From assembly GCA_022316685.1 (NCBI GenBank), contig JAKJHU010000083.1, positions 310,001 to 374,000 on the forward strand: a DNA stretch of 64,000 bases. The letters run 5' to 3'. Both the position numbers and the translations under genes were made by a program. Source of the stretch: Progne subis subis (lineage: Eukaryota; Chordata; Aves; Passeriformes; Hirundinidae). Positions 50,671-63,000 of this stretch are shown piece after piece (within the stretch, counting starts at the first letter, position 1; the number at the start of each line of letters is the position of its first letter). The notes under the pieces were generated by a model that saw only the letters and a program-made list of their open reading frames with translations, did not search any database and was not told where the DNA came from.

Positions 50671-51449
50671 GTGAGAGCGGGGACAGGGTAACCGCGACCG
50701 GCCGGAGCGCGGCTGCGGCGGCACCTGCCGGGCCGCCCCGCCCTCGGCGGCGGGGAGAGGGGCTGGCGACGGCGGCGCGGCCTGGGCAGCGCGGCGGCGG
50801 GCCCGGGCCTGGCAGAGAGCGGGCGGCGGGGTGGCTTTCCCGGCGCGGCGCCGCCTCAGCTCGGCGCGCCCTCCGCGGCCGGCGGGGCCGACCCAGCGCC
50901 GCCTTCCCGCCGGGCCGCACTCCCTCCGCGCCGCTTTCCCGCCGCCGCCCTCGGCCCTGGGTGGGTGCTTCGCCCGAGACTGCTCGTCGGGGCCGGGCGG
51001 GAGGCGGAGCGGGCCCGGGGCTTGCAGCGGCCCCGGGGCTTCCAGCGGCCGGGCCTGCCCGGGCTGTACCGGGTGAGCCTCGGGGCTTCGCCGAGAGAGG
51101 CCCAGGTGCTGTCGGTAGCGGCAGCCCGCTCTGGTTGTGACAAAACCCGTGTGGGCGTCCCGGGCTCTCCCCGCTCGCCGGGACCGCGGTGGGAGCGCAG
51201 GTGGGTGTCCAGGTTGTGTGTTCCTCGGGAGCAGGTAGTTGTTCCAGGCAGGGTGGCCGGGCACACCCTCGGCTCTTCCGCTGTGGGGCTCCGTGGGCCC
51301 CACCACTTCCCAGGGCTGACCTTGGCTCCGGGCACGGGGAGCGTGACTAACAGGAGAGGCTGTTCCGGGAGGGACAGACCGACAGGCAAACTTTATCTTC
51401 AGTCCCCGGTGCAGGTGGCTAAAAGCAAGTTAGTGGTTCTACCGCCCAA

Positions 51450-54400
51450 AAAGGTGTAAATGTAAGATGTTTTTTGTGGCCTCCCTGGTTTCTTGGAAGC
51501 AACAGGCTGCAAAGTGGCTCACCCAAGTTTCCGGTTTCCATCAAGTCGATAGGCCTGGATTTACTGAGTTTTGCCACAGGTTTGAAGTTGGCAAATGTGT
51601 GTTTTTGGAGTATAACTAGGTCCTGCTGCTCAGGGAGGAACATGTGGGCAGGGGGATGTGGGACCTGGCTGCTGGGTTTGTGGTCACTCCCTGAGGTGGT
51701 ATATCTCCCTTGGTCCTGGGGCTTTGAGCTCCTAGGCTTGGGAAAACACCACTGGCCTTCACCTGTCCAAAATGAGATTTAAATTTTCTTTTTGTGTTTT
51801 TTAAAAAAAACCAAACAATAATTTGCCTGTTTTCTCTTAGCCCTTCCAGGCAGGAGCTTCTTTCTGCGGCCATTGCTGTTACATGGTGGACTACTAATGC
51901 CTCTTGCCTTGCAAGTACTGTTCTTAACAAGACTTGCTGTTTAACTTTCCAAGTGGGATGCTGTCTCATCCCCCTTTTAGCTTTACAGCTTCCTTTCCTC
52001 ACTTTAGAGTTTCTGATTCTTAGGTTTCTTCACACAGTCTCTGCTGCTATACTGAGCATCCTAAATCACTTATTCATTCGTCCCGATGCTTGTCATTGCA
52101 CTCTTCTATCCTAAATATAGGGTAGTATGCCAACAGAAGGAGCTTGAGAGCAAGCTGAAGTGCTGGGAACACCACTGTTTACTCAGAGGAGTAATCAGCA
52201 AAGCCTGGCTGATTCCAGGTCATGCCGACTCCTTGCAGGAGTTCAGGCTCACTTCTTTGGGAGGTGGCACAAATGCTCCAATAACTGGGAGGTGTTGCTG
52301 ACAGCACCTGCTGGCTTAGACATACCCATTTCTTTAAGCATTGTGTAAATAGAGTAGTAAATTGTGCTTGATTGCTGGCATCAGACCTGGGGAATCAGTA
52401 AGAATTATGGGGCTGATAGCAGTAAAGGTGTCCTGCTCTCACTCGATACCAGTAAGTTTTGTATGTACGGGATTTGTCGACTCCAAGCCCTTGTCCACTT
52501 TAAGAAATGCCAGTGCTTGTTGGTAACTTATACATTCTGTTCTCTTCTTCTCCCAGTGCCCAGAGAGCTGAGCTCAGCCGCTCTTAGAAGTGAAGAAGGA
52601 TGAGTGCCAACTTCAGCTGCGAAGCTCCTGGTCAGAGCTGCCCCAACGCTCTAGGCGTGACTTGTCTTCCACGGGCGGCTGCTCTGGAGGAATTCTGGCC
52701 TGCCTCATGGGCAGAGCCATGCTCTGACAGCAATGGGGTAGCATCTGAGGGAGCCCTGCTGCCCTGGCTTATGTGAGCGTGCTGGCAGACAGGCTTGAGA
52801 AGTGCTTTAGGCTCGGCACTAAAGGCCAGGGGTGCTCTGGGGACTGAGGGAGAAGAGTGTGGTTGCAGCAGCTGGATCCTGTGGGAGTTTCAATGTCTGC
52901 AGCACAGGTGTGAGGTGCAGTGTGTTGTCAGCTTAGCAGAGAAGGTGTGATGCTTCTGCCCTGGCAGGAGTGGTGTTGTTCACCAACAAGAATGGTGTTT
53001 CCTTGCCTTTTCTGTGTTCCTTGGAGAGATAATGAGACAAATGGGCCTGGAGAGATAGCAGGGTTCTGTGCCAGCCTGGGGAGGAACTCCAGCTGATGGA
53101 GTAAAAGTCTGCCTCTGTCAGCTATCTTGAAAGTTTTGTGGGGATGTTTTTGGGTGGTTTGTGCCTTTATTCCTGTTAGCTGAGGAATAGTACTGAGGAG
53201 CTAAGTCTAGTGATGATTAATTTGAGTGAGGAAAATGCAAACGCTGAATTCCTCTTAGGCAAACAGGGGTCATGTAAATAAATGCCTCTGGCATTCTTTG
53301 TGGTGCTTGCAGACTGTCTACCAATTACTTCTGGTCTCTTGCTGAATCAGTGGGAGGCTGTTGCTCCTTGAGCTCCGAGTACTTTGGCGGTGATTTGGGT
53401 GAAATACAAATAAACACAATTGGATTGACCTAGTGTATCTGAGCTCTTGGTATGCTGAAAATGTTTGTTCTTAGGATGTTTGTGCAGTCTGGAGAGCTCT
53501 GTACCTTAAACCCAATTTGCAAAGGACTGTGACCGTGTTTAAGCTGTGAAAAATATCAGCCAGAAGAACCAGTGCTTTTAGGGCTTGTTCTGTGAGATTG
53601 AATTTAAGCAAACTGCTAAGGTACTGCTGGATGGAAAGTTAATGTATTAACCTGTGTGAACACTCTAGGTAGGTGCACATCCTAGTCTGGTGCCTTTTTC
53701 TGTCTATCTCCCTGCGCTTATCTGTTGACTGAAACTCTCCGGTTCAGCTTTTCTGGGATAAAATTTTAGCTTGCCACAAAGAAAGATGGTTGTATATGTT
53801 AGATGTTATCAGTATTTGTCAGTGGATCTTTCATGAGCATCTGAACTGATCTGCTGATGCAGCAGTGTCTGAAGGAAGCGGTCCAAGTCCCCAGTCAGGC
53901 AGGCCCTCTCCCTGTGCGGTGCCTGAGCTGGTCACCTGGGGACCAGCAGAAAGCTCCCCTGGCTCTTGTGCCTCGTTTGTGAGCTGGTCTGGGGGAGTGA
54001 GGAGGAGGAGACGGGGCAAGGTGAGTGGCATGGCTTTGATTGGAGTTGGGTAGGCACAAGGGGCCTACTGTTTTCCTGAATGTCGTGTCCTGCTCAAGGT
54101 CACCTCAGTGCTGTTTTTTTGAAGCATTGAGGCACCCTAGGAGATTCCCTGCAGTCTCTCTCTGCCTGTGGCACCAGTGCAGCCTTGCAGGGTTCTACCA
54201 TGTCTTGGATCCTGTCCCTGGGCAATGTGGTGGGACCCAGGAGCCAGAGGGGGGCTGCAGGGCTGTCAAGTGCTCCCACATCTCCTTACTGTGGCCCTTG
54301 CACATGTCTGTGGAGAGCTCGCAAACCTCGACACAAACAGTGTTCAGCTGTGTGACCGCAGGCTGTGTCACTGTCAGGCCATGCCCGTGGCACCGTGCTT

Positions 54401-56800
54401 GTCCTGGTGTGAGGTAGCGGAGGGTTGGTTGTGTGGGAAGGCTGAGCGGGGTAAACCTCACTGCTTTTGGAGTGGAGAGGTCAAACCCCAGACATGCCGT
54501 TGTGGTGCCTGCAAGTATTCTTGCTCAGCTGACCTGTTTTGTCCCTGGGTTAACTTTCTGCTGTTTAGTAACCTGGGTTGTCCATGGAAGGAACATGTAA
54601 ATCCCCAACCAGGAGGAGTTTGTCAGCAGCCCATCGCTGCAGGGGAAAGAGAAGTGAGGCCTAGCCTGGAGGAGGAGGTGGGCATGGTGCCTGTGGTGGG
54701 TTAGATCAGAGCCAGTGGTCACCTCAGCCACCCTCAAGGTTTGATGTTCCTTAAAGGGCCCTTCTCTTTCTCTGCTTTCAGCTGTGCCCTCGTGCCTCCT
54801 CCCAGGGTCCGGCTGCGGTGCTGAGGTAATGGATTGGCCAGTTGATTCTGCTGAATTGGCATAAAGTTGGTGGTTTTTTTCAGCTTGACCCTTAATTCAC
54901 TTTGCAAGGGAAGGGTGTTGGACCATCCTTGGAGGCAGGAAGCCATTGGATCAGCAGAGCTGTCCCTTTGTAACGGTGCTCTTGGCCATAACAGATACTT
55001 ATATTTTCAGGGTTGAGTTGTCCCCCTTTGTTTCACTGTCCCGCAGGTATCCTCTAGGCCTGAAGAGTAATTCTTGGTGGGATTCAAAGTACTGTCTGAC
55101 TTTGACATGGAAGAGGGTGATGCTTGTAAACAGCAATAAAATTTGTCCTACATGGTGTTCAGCTTTGTTTTGGGTTTTTCTTTAGAAAACCAAGCTCACA
55201 GCCTCATCTGACCTGTAAAAATGTATCTGAGTGAAGGTTTCTGCTAATGAGTTCTCTCTTCTCAAGTTGTGGTCTCAACCACATTGCTTTTGCCGTCACT
55301 GCAGCCCCAGGTTAAGGGTATGGTGTGTCTTTCCTGATGTACTTTCTGAGAAGGGCTCGATTCATACAGGGTTTACATGGGCAGCTTCTAAAATATTTTG
55401 TGTGCTGGTTTCTCTGAGCATTCCAGCAAAGTGGCTCAGAAGCCCTTTCCTGCAGTTCTTGAGGGTGCAGATCCTCCTCGTTAGGGACCTGACAGGCGGC
55501 ATTCCTGCCCTTCCTCCTCTGGGGTGAAGAAGTGGTTACAGAGAGGTTTCAGTTTGCTCTCACAAAGTTATAGGTCACATACATAGGTATAGAGTGCTGG
55601 AGGTGTGTGCTGAATTCACACCGGCTTCTCTCTTTTTTTAACTAGACTGTGCATTTCGACTTCAGAAAGCTTAATCTTCTGTGAAGTATGTTCCTTAAGG
55701 GTGGGGATTAGCATTCAGTAATTTTGATGAGAGTTTCCAGTAGCAGATACTGATCATTTTATATCACTCCCAAGGGCTAGGGATTGATTTTTGGATGAGC
55801 TTGAGTGATAGTTTGAACCAGCGGTTTTCCCCTGAAATGTTGAATCATGACAGGTGATGTGGAAGCCTTGTGCTACTGTCACAACCTCAGATTGCAGTGT
55901 GGAGACTGTGTGCTGCTGGTTCTTGCTAGGCTGGCCCTGCTGGCCTCTTCCCTCTTGCCCCCAGATGGATTCTCCCAGGCTCTTTGGGAAACACATCTCT
56001 TTCCAGAGCTTCCAGGATTTCCTTGTGTGCGTGGCTTCTTTGGGACTTTCCAATTTCAGCGGAGGGGGACCAAGATCCCTGTCTGTAATGCTCGTTTATT
56101 CAGCAGTCCAGGGTGCTGTACAGATTCCACTTTAATCAGGATGGAAATAGTTGCGAGTTTTTCCAGTATGGCTTCTGTGCCTCTCCCATAAACTTTTTTC
56201 ATACAGCAGCTCTTCGGTATTGGTCTCTAGCTGGGATTTCTCTCTACAGCAAGAAGTTTTATCAGGTCTTCTCTAAGTATTGCTGAAATGTAAGGTGTGA
56301 CCTTTGTGTTGTGGCACTTGGGATTCCTGCATGAAGGCTTTACACAGGTGTGGGATTCTAGGTGGGGAATGAGAGGCGTATTTGAGGCTGCAGTGATTCC
56401 CTGTTCATGTCCCTGAGGTCTTGACCTCTGTGGAGTGTGAACTCTCTGTGCTGTAGGAGCCGATTCCTGCATGACAGACCATGCATGGTGTTTCCCCACC
56501 CCAAAGGAAATATTTCTAGTGGAATTTTTATGATAGTGCCTGGGGGCCTACATTAAGGGGATAAAAGGTGGTTATTCTAAAACCTTCTCTGAATTCACCT
56601 TCATAGAATCGTACCAGGAAGCTACACAGAATCAATGTAACTGTGTGTCTTTTTCTCTAAAAATCAGACTTCTGCCTCTACAGATACTGGTAAAGGCTGG
56701 CTAGAGTCAAGGGTGGGACTAAGCCAATTCAAAGGGAGAATCTTCTTGTAGTATTTTTCCTAAAATTCAAAACCTCCTTTGTCTGTCTTCTCCTGAAATT
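51450..56800. other. Non-coding stretch, probably intronic
   Basis: Apart from the weak candidate at 52557-52776, no frame here resembles a known protein and no CR1 tail was recognised. Composition drops from CpG-rich to ordinary after about 51450, as expected for a first intron. Confidence 0.45.
52557..52776 (+). CDS. Weak candidate exon with short ORF
   Basis: A strong acceptor (TTCTCTTCTTCTCCCAG to 52556) precedes a stretch with an ATG at 52600 in fair context (GAAGGATGAG). The frame runs 58 residues to TGA at 52774-52776, and a possible donor CCTG/GTCAGA lies near 52631. The peptide (MSANFSCEAPGQSC) is not recognised. It could be exon 2 of the gene starting at about 50.6 kb or chance. 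Confidence 0.2.
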
Positions 56801-56811
56801 CCTTGGCATCT

Positions 56812-56817
56812 TTTATT
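56812..56817 (-). terminator. Candidate poly(A) signal on the minus strand
   Basis: TTTATT on + gives AATAAA on minus, 60 bases downstream of the stop codon of the candidate exon 56877-57053. Confidence 0.4.
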
Positions 56818-56876
56818 TCTCCTACCACAGCAAAAGCTTTGAGACGTGGGAAAGTATAATTGCAGAGGTACTGGCA

Positions 56877-57053
56877 TCAACTGAGCTTAATGGGCACAAA
56901 CAACTCATATAATTGATTTGTTTCATTAATTCTCGCTTTCAGTTCATTGAAAGCTTCTGCAGCGTGGTGTTTGTGCACAGAACAGTTGTTGTATGGGGTG
57001 TGTAAGAGGTCCTGCAAGTTCTGCAGCATGGTCACAATGCAGATCTGCCCATC
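56877..57053 (-). CDS. Candidate terminal coding exon, unidentified
   Basis: On the minus strand a pyrimidine-rich tract ending CCCACACAG gives an acceptor at 57054, followed by an open frame of 58 codons (DGQICIVTMLQNLQDLLH at the start, ARINETNQLYELFVPIKLS at the end) to TGA at 56877-56879, then AATAAA 60 bases on. The frame is also open upstream of the acceptor (LIEVRLTALFLMLCPTQ), so it might be part of a longer exon or a retrocopy fragment. The residue composition is helical and protein-like, without repeats. I do not recognise the family. Confidence 0.4.
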   Translation of the reverse strand, partial: DGQICIVTMLQNLQDLLHTPYNNCSVHKHHAAEAFNELKARINETNQLYELFVPIKLS

Positions 57054-60000
57054 CTGTGTGGGACAGAGCATCAGGAATAGGGCAGTCAGCCTTACTTCAA
57101 TGAGTGTCCGGTCAGATCAGGTGTTTTCTGGGCTAGGCATTAACGTTTGTGTTGATGGCAGTAATACTGAGTGGACTGATACTGTCATGTGTAAAGGTCT
57201 GTTCCATGGTGCTGTATGTGTTTCCATGGTATCAATTCACTTCTCCAGGGTGAGCTGTGTGGCCAAAATGAGAAAATTTGTGTCCTCTACCTGGGGAATT
57301 TTGTGCTTCCAGTGGTGTTCATAAAGCCAGTACTTTGTGTTTGTCTGTGTGCTATGTGCTGGTTGCTCTTTCAAGAAAGAGTTAGCACATCTTAGAGTAA
57401 GATTTTGTTTGAATAGCAGGGGTTGGCCTCTAGGGAGGTAAGAAATTTGATCTGAGGATGACAATTGCTGAGATAAATACAAATCTTCAGAAATGTCCAG
57501 AGAAAACTAAAGCAACGTGTTGTAACAGTACTGCATGCAAAGCCCAGGAACCCTTGGCACTAAACTAAGAAAAGTGTAGGAATAGGGCTTTACAGCCTCA
57601 TGAAAACTTTGTAGTCAACGCTAACATGAAAAAGGGCTTCACTTGCTGCTGGCAATGATGTAAAATTGCATATTGAGGAATTAAAGCTTTGAGAAGGCAG
57701 TGGTGCTCCCAGTGCAGTAATGGTGATAAGCCGGGATAAAAGTTGTGTTCGATTCTGTGTACTGAACTTGGCAGAGGGAGGTACTCCGAGATTACCATGG
57801 CTAATTTGGGCATGAGAAGGTTTGCTTAAAGCCTCAGTCAGAGGTGGACAAGCTCCTGCACCCTAGAAGCCCTGTTCCAGCCTGTGATTTGGTTCAGTCA
57901 CCACCCTCCTGTCAAACCAGCGTCCCAGCACAGTACCATTGCACGGCACACCCATTATTCCTGAGAACTGGAATGCTGACCCTCCTCTTTGGTCTGTGCT
58001 GCTCCACCAAAGCTCATCCAATCTTTTAGTCCTTGGGTCAGGTGGGAGTGGTGCAAGTGCAAGTGGTGCTCGCTTCCACCTCCTGCTTTCCCTGCTGGAG
58101 CCAGGTCCCGCCGGGACAGGTAGCGCCGTGCATCTTTTGCTGGTGCCTTTGGTGACTGGATGTGGCTTTGTGAGCTCAGCCTGGTCTGGCAGCTGGCTGT
58201 GGGTATCCCAGGGGAGAGGGGTCGTGGTACTGTCCTGCCGTCACAGGAAGAAGCTGTTTCCTGCAGACCTCTGCGCTACATCCTGGTGCTGTGCGCTTTG
58301 CTCCAGCGTGACCCAGCTCAGAAACCTCCAGCCTTTTTCTCTTCCCTGAATGGCAGGCTCCTAAAGCCTCCCTTGGAGGTGCATAGCTTTGTATAGGGAA
58401 CTTAATCCTGCTGACTCCAGGTAAGCCTCTTTGCACTTTTTATGGATTCCTTACAGTCTGTTCACATGCTGGTTCAAAACCTTTGCCTTGATATGATGCT
58501 TCAGGAGATCCTTTGAGGCAGCTTCTCCCCTGCTCCACAAAGAAAGGCAGAGAACAGAGGAGGCAGTGAGATTTAGTGTTTGATTTTTTTCTGAAGTTAA
58601 GATGAAGTCAAGATACTGCATATAGGGGCAGTTCTGAAGGCAGTTCTTGGCTACACATACCTGTATTTTGTGATAAGTTGGTCAGTTCACATCCTGCTGG
58701 AAAAGCAATCCACCACCAGCATAAGGGAGATCATGGAGAGCAAGGTTGGGTGCAGAGCTCTGCCCTGGGAGTGTCTTCTGCACTGGTGTACTGTGTGGCT
58801 TGGTCACTCCAGCTGGGAGCCCAGAAAAGATTGCTTCACATGCTGAAGTCCTCATTTCTGGTCATATATGGGAATTAAGGCTGGCAAAGCTAACTCCCTA
58901 GGCAAATGTTTAGGGGTGAGATTCTTCTTTAAGCAGTGACTAAGACGATGATTATTAGTGAATTCTGGACAGCTGACTCTGAGCCCTGTTTGGGACCAGC
59001 AGTTGTAGGCTGTGCCAACTGGAAAAGGTCAGCTAAAGCTTGGAGCTGCCTGGGCACACGGCGAGGTGTCTGGTTTGGAGCAAGGAAGAGCCACCCTCGG
59101 CTTCAGTAGAAGCAGATGGCTCAGCTCTGCAGCCTGAGCTCTCCCAGGAGCAGACACCTTTCATTTCCCAGTGTCAGTGTCTACTCTGGTTCAAGGCAAG
59201 CACTGGCATGTACAGAAGCTTGTAAGCACAAGGGTCTGCGTCTCAAAGGAGCTTTTCTGCTCCGGTCTGGGGGTGGAGGAAGAGTCTTGATGGGAAACTT
59301 GGTAATGTACATCTACTCTTAAGGAGCTTGAGGATCACCTGAAGTGGCCAGTGTCCTCCTGCTTGGGCTTTGTGGCAGCAGCCATCTGAGATGATTTGTA
59401 AAGCACTTTAAAAGGCAAATAGTTGTCCTATTTACCTCCTCTCCTCAGTGGAGAGGAATTACCTGTGTCAGCAGAGCTGAGAAGTTATTTTTTATTTCAG
59501 GCTTGGTGGGGAGAAGTATAAATTTGAACTCTTCTGGGTGTAGCTAGTTAAAGATCCTTCTGGAGCAGAAACGCAGCAAAGCATTGCAGCTCCCCATCTG
59601 GATGACAATCCTGAAAGGAAGCACAGCCCTTTGGGGAGAATGGTGCAACGTCAGGAGCTGATACTGCCTAGCATAATACTCCAGGTTTTTATCTTCCAAG
59701 AGAGCCGGTCTCTTGGACACAACAGGTTGCCAGTGTAGAGGCTGTTGGTGCAGGACAAGAGGTCTTGCAGTGGTGTCTCATTCCATTTGTGGTTGGCAGG
59801 CTTTAGAGCAGTCCCTTGCTTAGAAAAGTCACATGAGAAAAGCATTTCATGTATTTTTAGATGTCTTTTAAAGTGGCTTAATGGCTGAAAGGAAACCTGC
59901 GTCAGGTCACTTGCCTGCTTGCTGCAGTTTGCCCAGGAGTGCTCGAGCAGACCATTAATGTGGAATAGATCCAGTCGGAGCCTTCTGCCGTAAGGGAATT

Positions 60001-63000
60001 GCTCTGCCTGCTACCAGGATGCAGCTGGCTGTGGGAGGTGACCGTAGCTCTCAGCGTGTGCTGCTTGGATGCTGGTTAGGACAATAGTGGGAAATGAATG
60101 GGAGATGTCCAGCTGAACTCAGTTTAATTTCTCTTTATCTTTGAAATTGTCTGGGTTTTCCTCAGTGTCCTTGTGCAGTGTTCTTGCCCAGCACAGTTTG
60201 TTGCAGGGTCCAGACTTGGTGTGCTCAGTTTCTCAGTTGGTTTGAGCAAATGCTGCTGGTAGAAGAAGTCCTGCCTTTTCCTTGTGTTGGTGAAAAGGAA
60301 AAGAGAAGTGGTCCTGCAGACCCCACATCCAGCCTGGAAACTGAGCCAGATGGAAACTGGCCCCTTGTTTGTCTCTTGTTGCATTCTTTTACTGCGTGTC
60401 ATTTCCCACATCCACTTCTCTGTGCACTGTAACTCTTGTACCAGCACAAAGAGAAGAGAGGAGTGGGATGGGAGAGGTGGAAATGCTTCCTTGAGCAGTT
60501 ACAGTGATTAAAATGATGTGGCTGCCTGTGCTGCTGCTGTGGGTCTTCAAGCAGGCCAGGGCACATCTGCCCTGTGAGGAAGGGGCAGGGAGAAAGCTCG
60601 GCCGTTCCTTTCCCTGCAGATTTTCCAAGTCTTTGCCAACATGGGAGGATGCATACAGCTTGCAGGCCTCGTGTTGCATGATCCCTTGAGATCTTTGTGG
60701 GCCACTGAATAGGAGGAAAAGTTCACCAGTGCAGGAAGGAAGCATGATGCAGTGCATTGGAGGGTGGAAGTATGAGCTGACATCCTGGGGTGCACATGTG
60801 GGTGAGGTTATTGGTGTTTCAGATGTTTGGTGGCTGGGTTGTCATACTACTACCTACCAGATATGAAGAACATTTTTTCCAGTTCTGCTCTTTCAGAATA
60901 AGCTGAAAGAATGGGAAGAAGCAATGGCCAAGTGAGGAGAGCAGGAGACTCCTCTAAAAGCAGCAGTGTTTATGTAACAGCTAATACCAAATATTCATAT
61001 AAGATAAGCTGTGATTTTTACCTTGAAGCACCTGGTGAGGTGACCATTCAGTGACAGTGTGTCGGCAGGTGATACAGGAAAGCTGGAAAGCTGCAGGTTG
61101 CTTTCCTTGTTCTGGGAAAAGAAGTGTGGTTTTCCCTGTTTACTTGCTAGAGTGCTTAGTAATGGAAAGTAGTAACTGAGGGGAGACTATGTCTTTTCCA
61201 CCTCTTGCAGCCTTTGACTCAAGACAAGGTGCAAAAGTGATTTTCATCAAGAGCTGGAGACTTCAGGTTATCTGTGATCAGGTCTCACTAGGTGCTGGCC
61301 TTCAATATGATGTGGGCCTGGCTAAGAACATAATCTAAAGTAAAAATGTTGAGCTTTTCAATGTGACCTGCTAAACTAAAAGGGTATATAGCAAGAAAAT
61401 TAATTTTTCCTGTCCCTCTCACTTAAAATGAGCATGGCTGTGATAAGAGTTCTTTGGAGATGCCTCTGCATCTCACCCAAAGCCCCAGATTGCTCCTTAA
61501 TTTATGCCTCCTCAATTTGAGCCCACATTTCTGGGAATTAATTTTAACAGCGACCCTGGAGCAAGAGCAGGGTGTTCGGTGGTGGCTGTGGCTGGTGAAG
61601 GTGCTCCCTGGCGGTCCCACAGAAGCGGTGCCTTCCTTGCCTTGTGCTGTTTGGGCTGGTTTGAAAGCTGGTGTGTGCTCCTGGGCTGAGGCAGATGGAC
61701 AGCTGCATGTGCCACTGCCTTGTAGGGAGATGTGCCGGCTGTTTCTCAGAAGGCTTCTGGAGCTGGTGGCTCCTGCAAGCCTGGCCTTTTCCCTGGGTAC
61801 CTTTTAGTGCCTGTATAAATACCAGCAGGCTTCAGATGCATTGCAAATTCTGGCCCTTTTTTTAAGCCCAAGTCATAAATAGGTTGGTGCTCACTTGTGG
61901 GTCCGGCGGAGCTGTCATTAGAAATGATGTAAGGATTAAACTTGGCGTCGTGATGGCTTTCCTGCCGAGCTGCCCTCCCAGGTCTTGTTTTTCTGTTCTC
62001 TTCAGGAGCATCACAGGTGCCAGGTGAGATACATTTAGACCCTGGAAAAAAGTTAATTTAGCAGAACTCGCTGTGAAGTGGCATTTCTTACGATGAGACA
62101 GACCAGTCTGTCTTCTCCTTTTGATGCAGACACTGATTGTGCTCACTCTGCTTCCCAGGGAGCCTGTCCCAGCTGCAGCACAGCTCTGCACTAGATTTTA
62201 TAGTTAGTGCTCTTTGGAATAAGTGTCATTTAAAAAGTATCCAGCCAAGGAAGAGCACAAGATGTAATTCCAGTGACGTTTGTGGATTTTTTTTGTTTGG
62301 ATTTTTTATTTTCCTCCAGAAGGACAGTGGTTTCTATTAAAGGGAATTGGCAGCGCCTGTTCTTTAGCCCTGGGCGGGAGATGAGCTTTGAGGGTTCATC
62401 CCTTTGCTGCAGGGCCAGGGTGGTTTTCTGAACTCCTCAAACAGTGCAAAGCTCAAACCAGGCCATTCCTTGCACATCTGATATTTTTGTAGTTAACCTG
62501 TGAAGCTTTTGTGTGTAAAGCAGAGGTCCTGGGAAGGTATGAGAAACAAGCTATTTTTACTGCATCACAAACAGGGCTTGGCATGTTTATTTTAGACTCT
62601 GGAGCTGCTCAGGCCACTGTGGGGTTTTTTATAGTCTTCTACTGTTACTGTCAGATTAAAAAATCAACTTGAACTCTGGAAATCACAGGAAAATAGGGTG
62701 CCCTGGTGTACTTGGCTCCAGTGAGGCTCTGAGGAAGCTGCAGGGTGGAGTCGTCTGTGTCATGCAGTGTGCCAGTCTCGGGGTCTCCTGCATAGCAGAG
62801 AAGTCTTTTCTGAGCCACCAGCTGTCCATGGACTACGTGCACTTCTGTTGCATCAACTACCCTGCAGAGGAACAGTTCCCTTGCTGGGTGTCCTGACTGC
62901 ATCTGTAAAAAGTCCACAGCTGAACAACTTGAGGAGCTCTGGGTGCAAGAGCAGAGCTTGCCATGAGGTGAGCAGTACTGCAGCAGGTCATTCGTGCCTC

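Larger units (their letters stand above)
50000..51450. promoter_or_regulatory. CpG island between MST1 and a + strand gene
   Basis: Very high GC with dense CpG and many GC boxes (GGGGCGGGG). An inverted CCAAT box (ATTGG, 50501-50505) precedes a likely + strand start. MST1 starts just left of it on the minus strand, so the island may serve as a divergent promoter, although the CCAAT and GC boxes favour the + gene. Confidence 0.75.
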
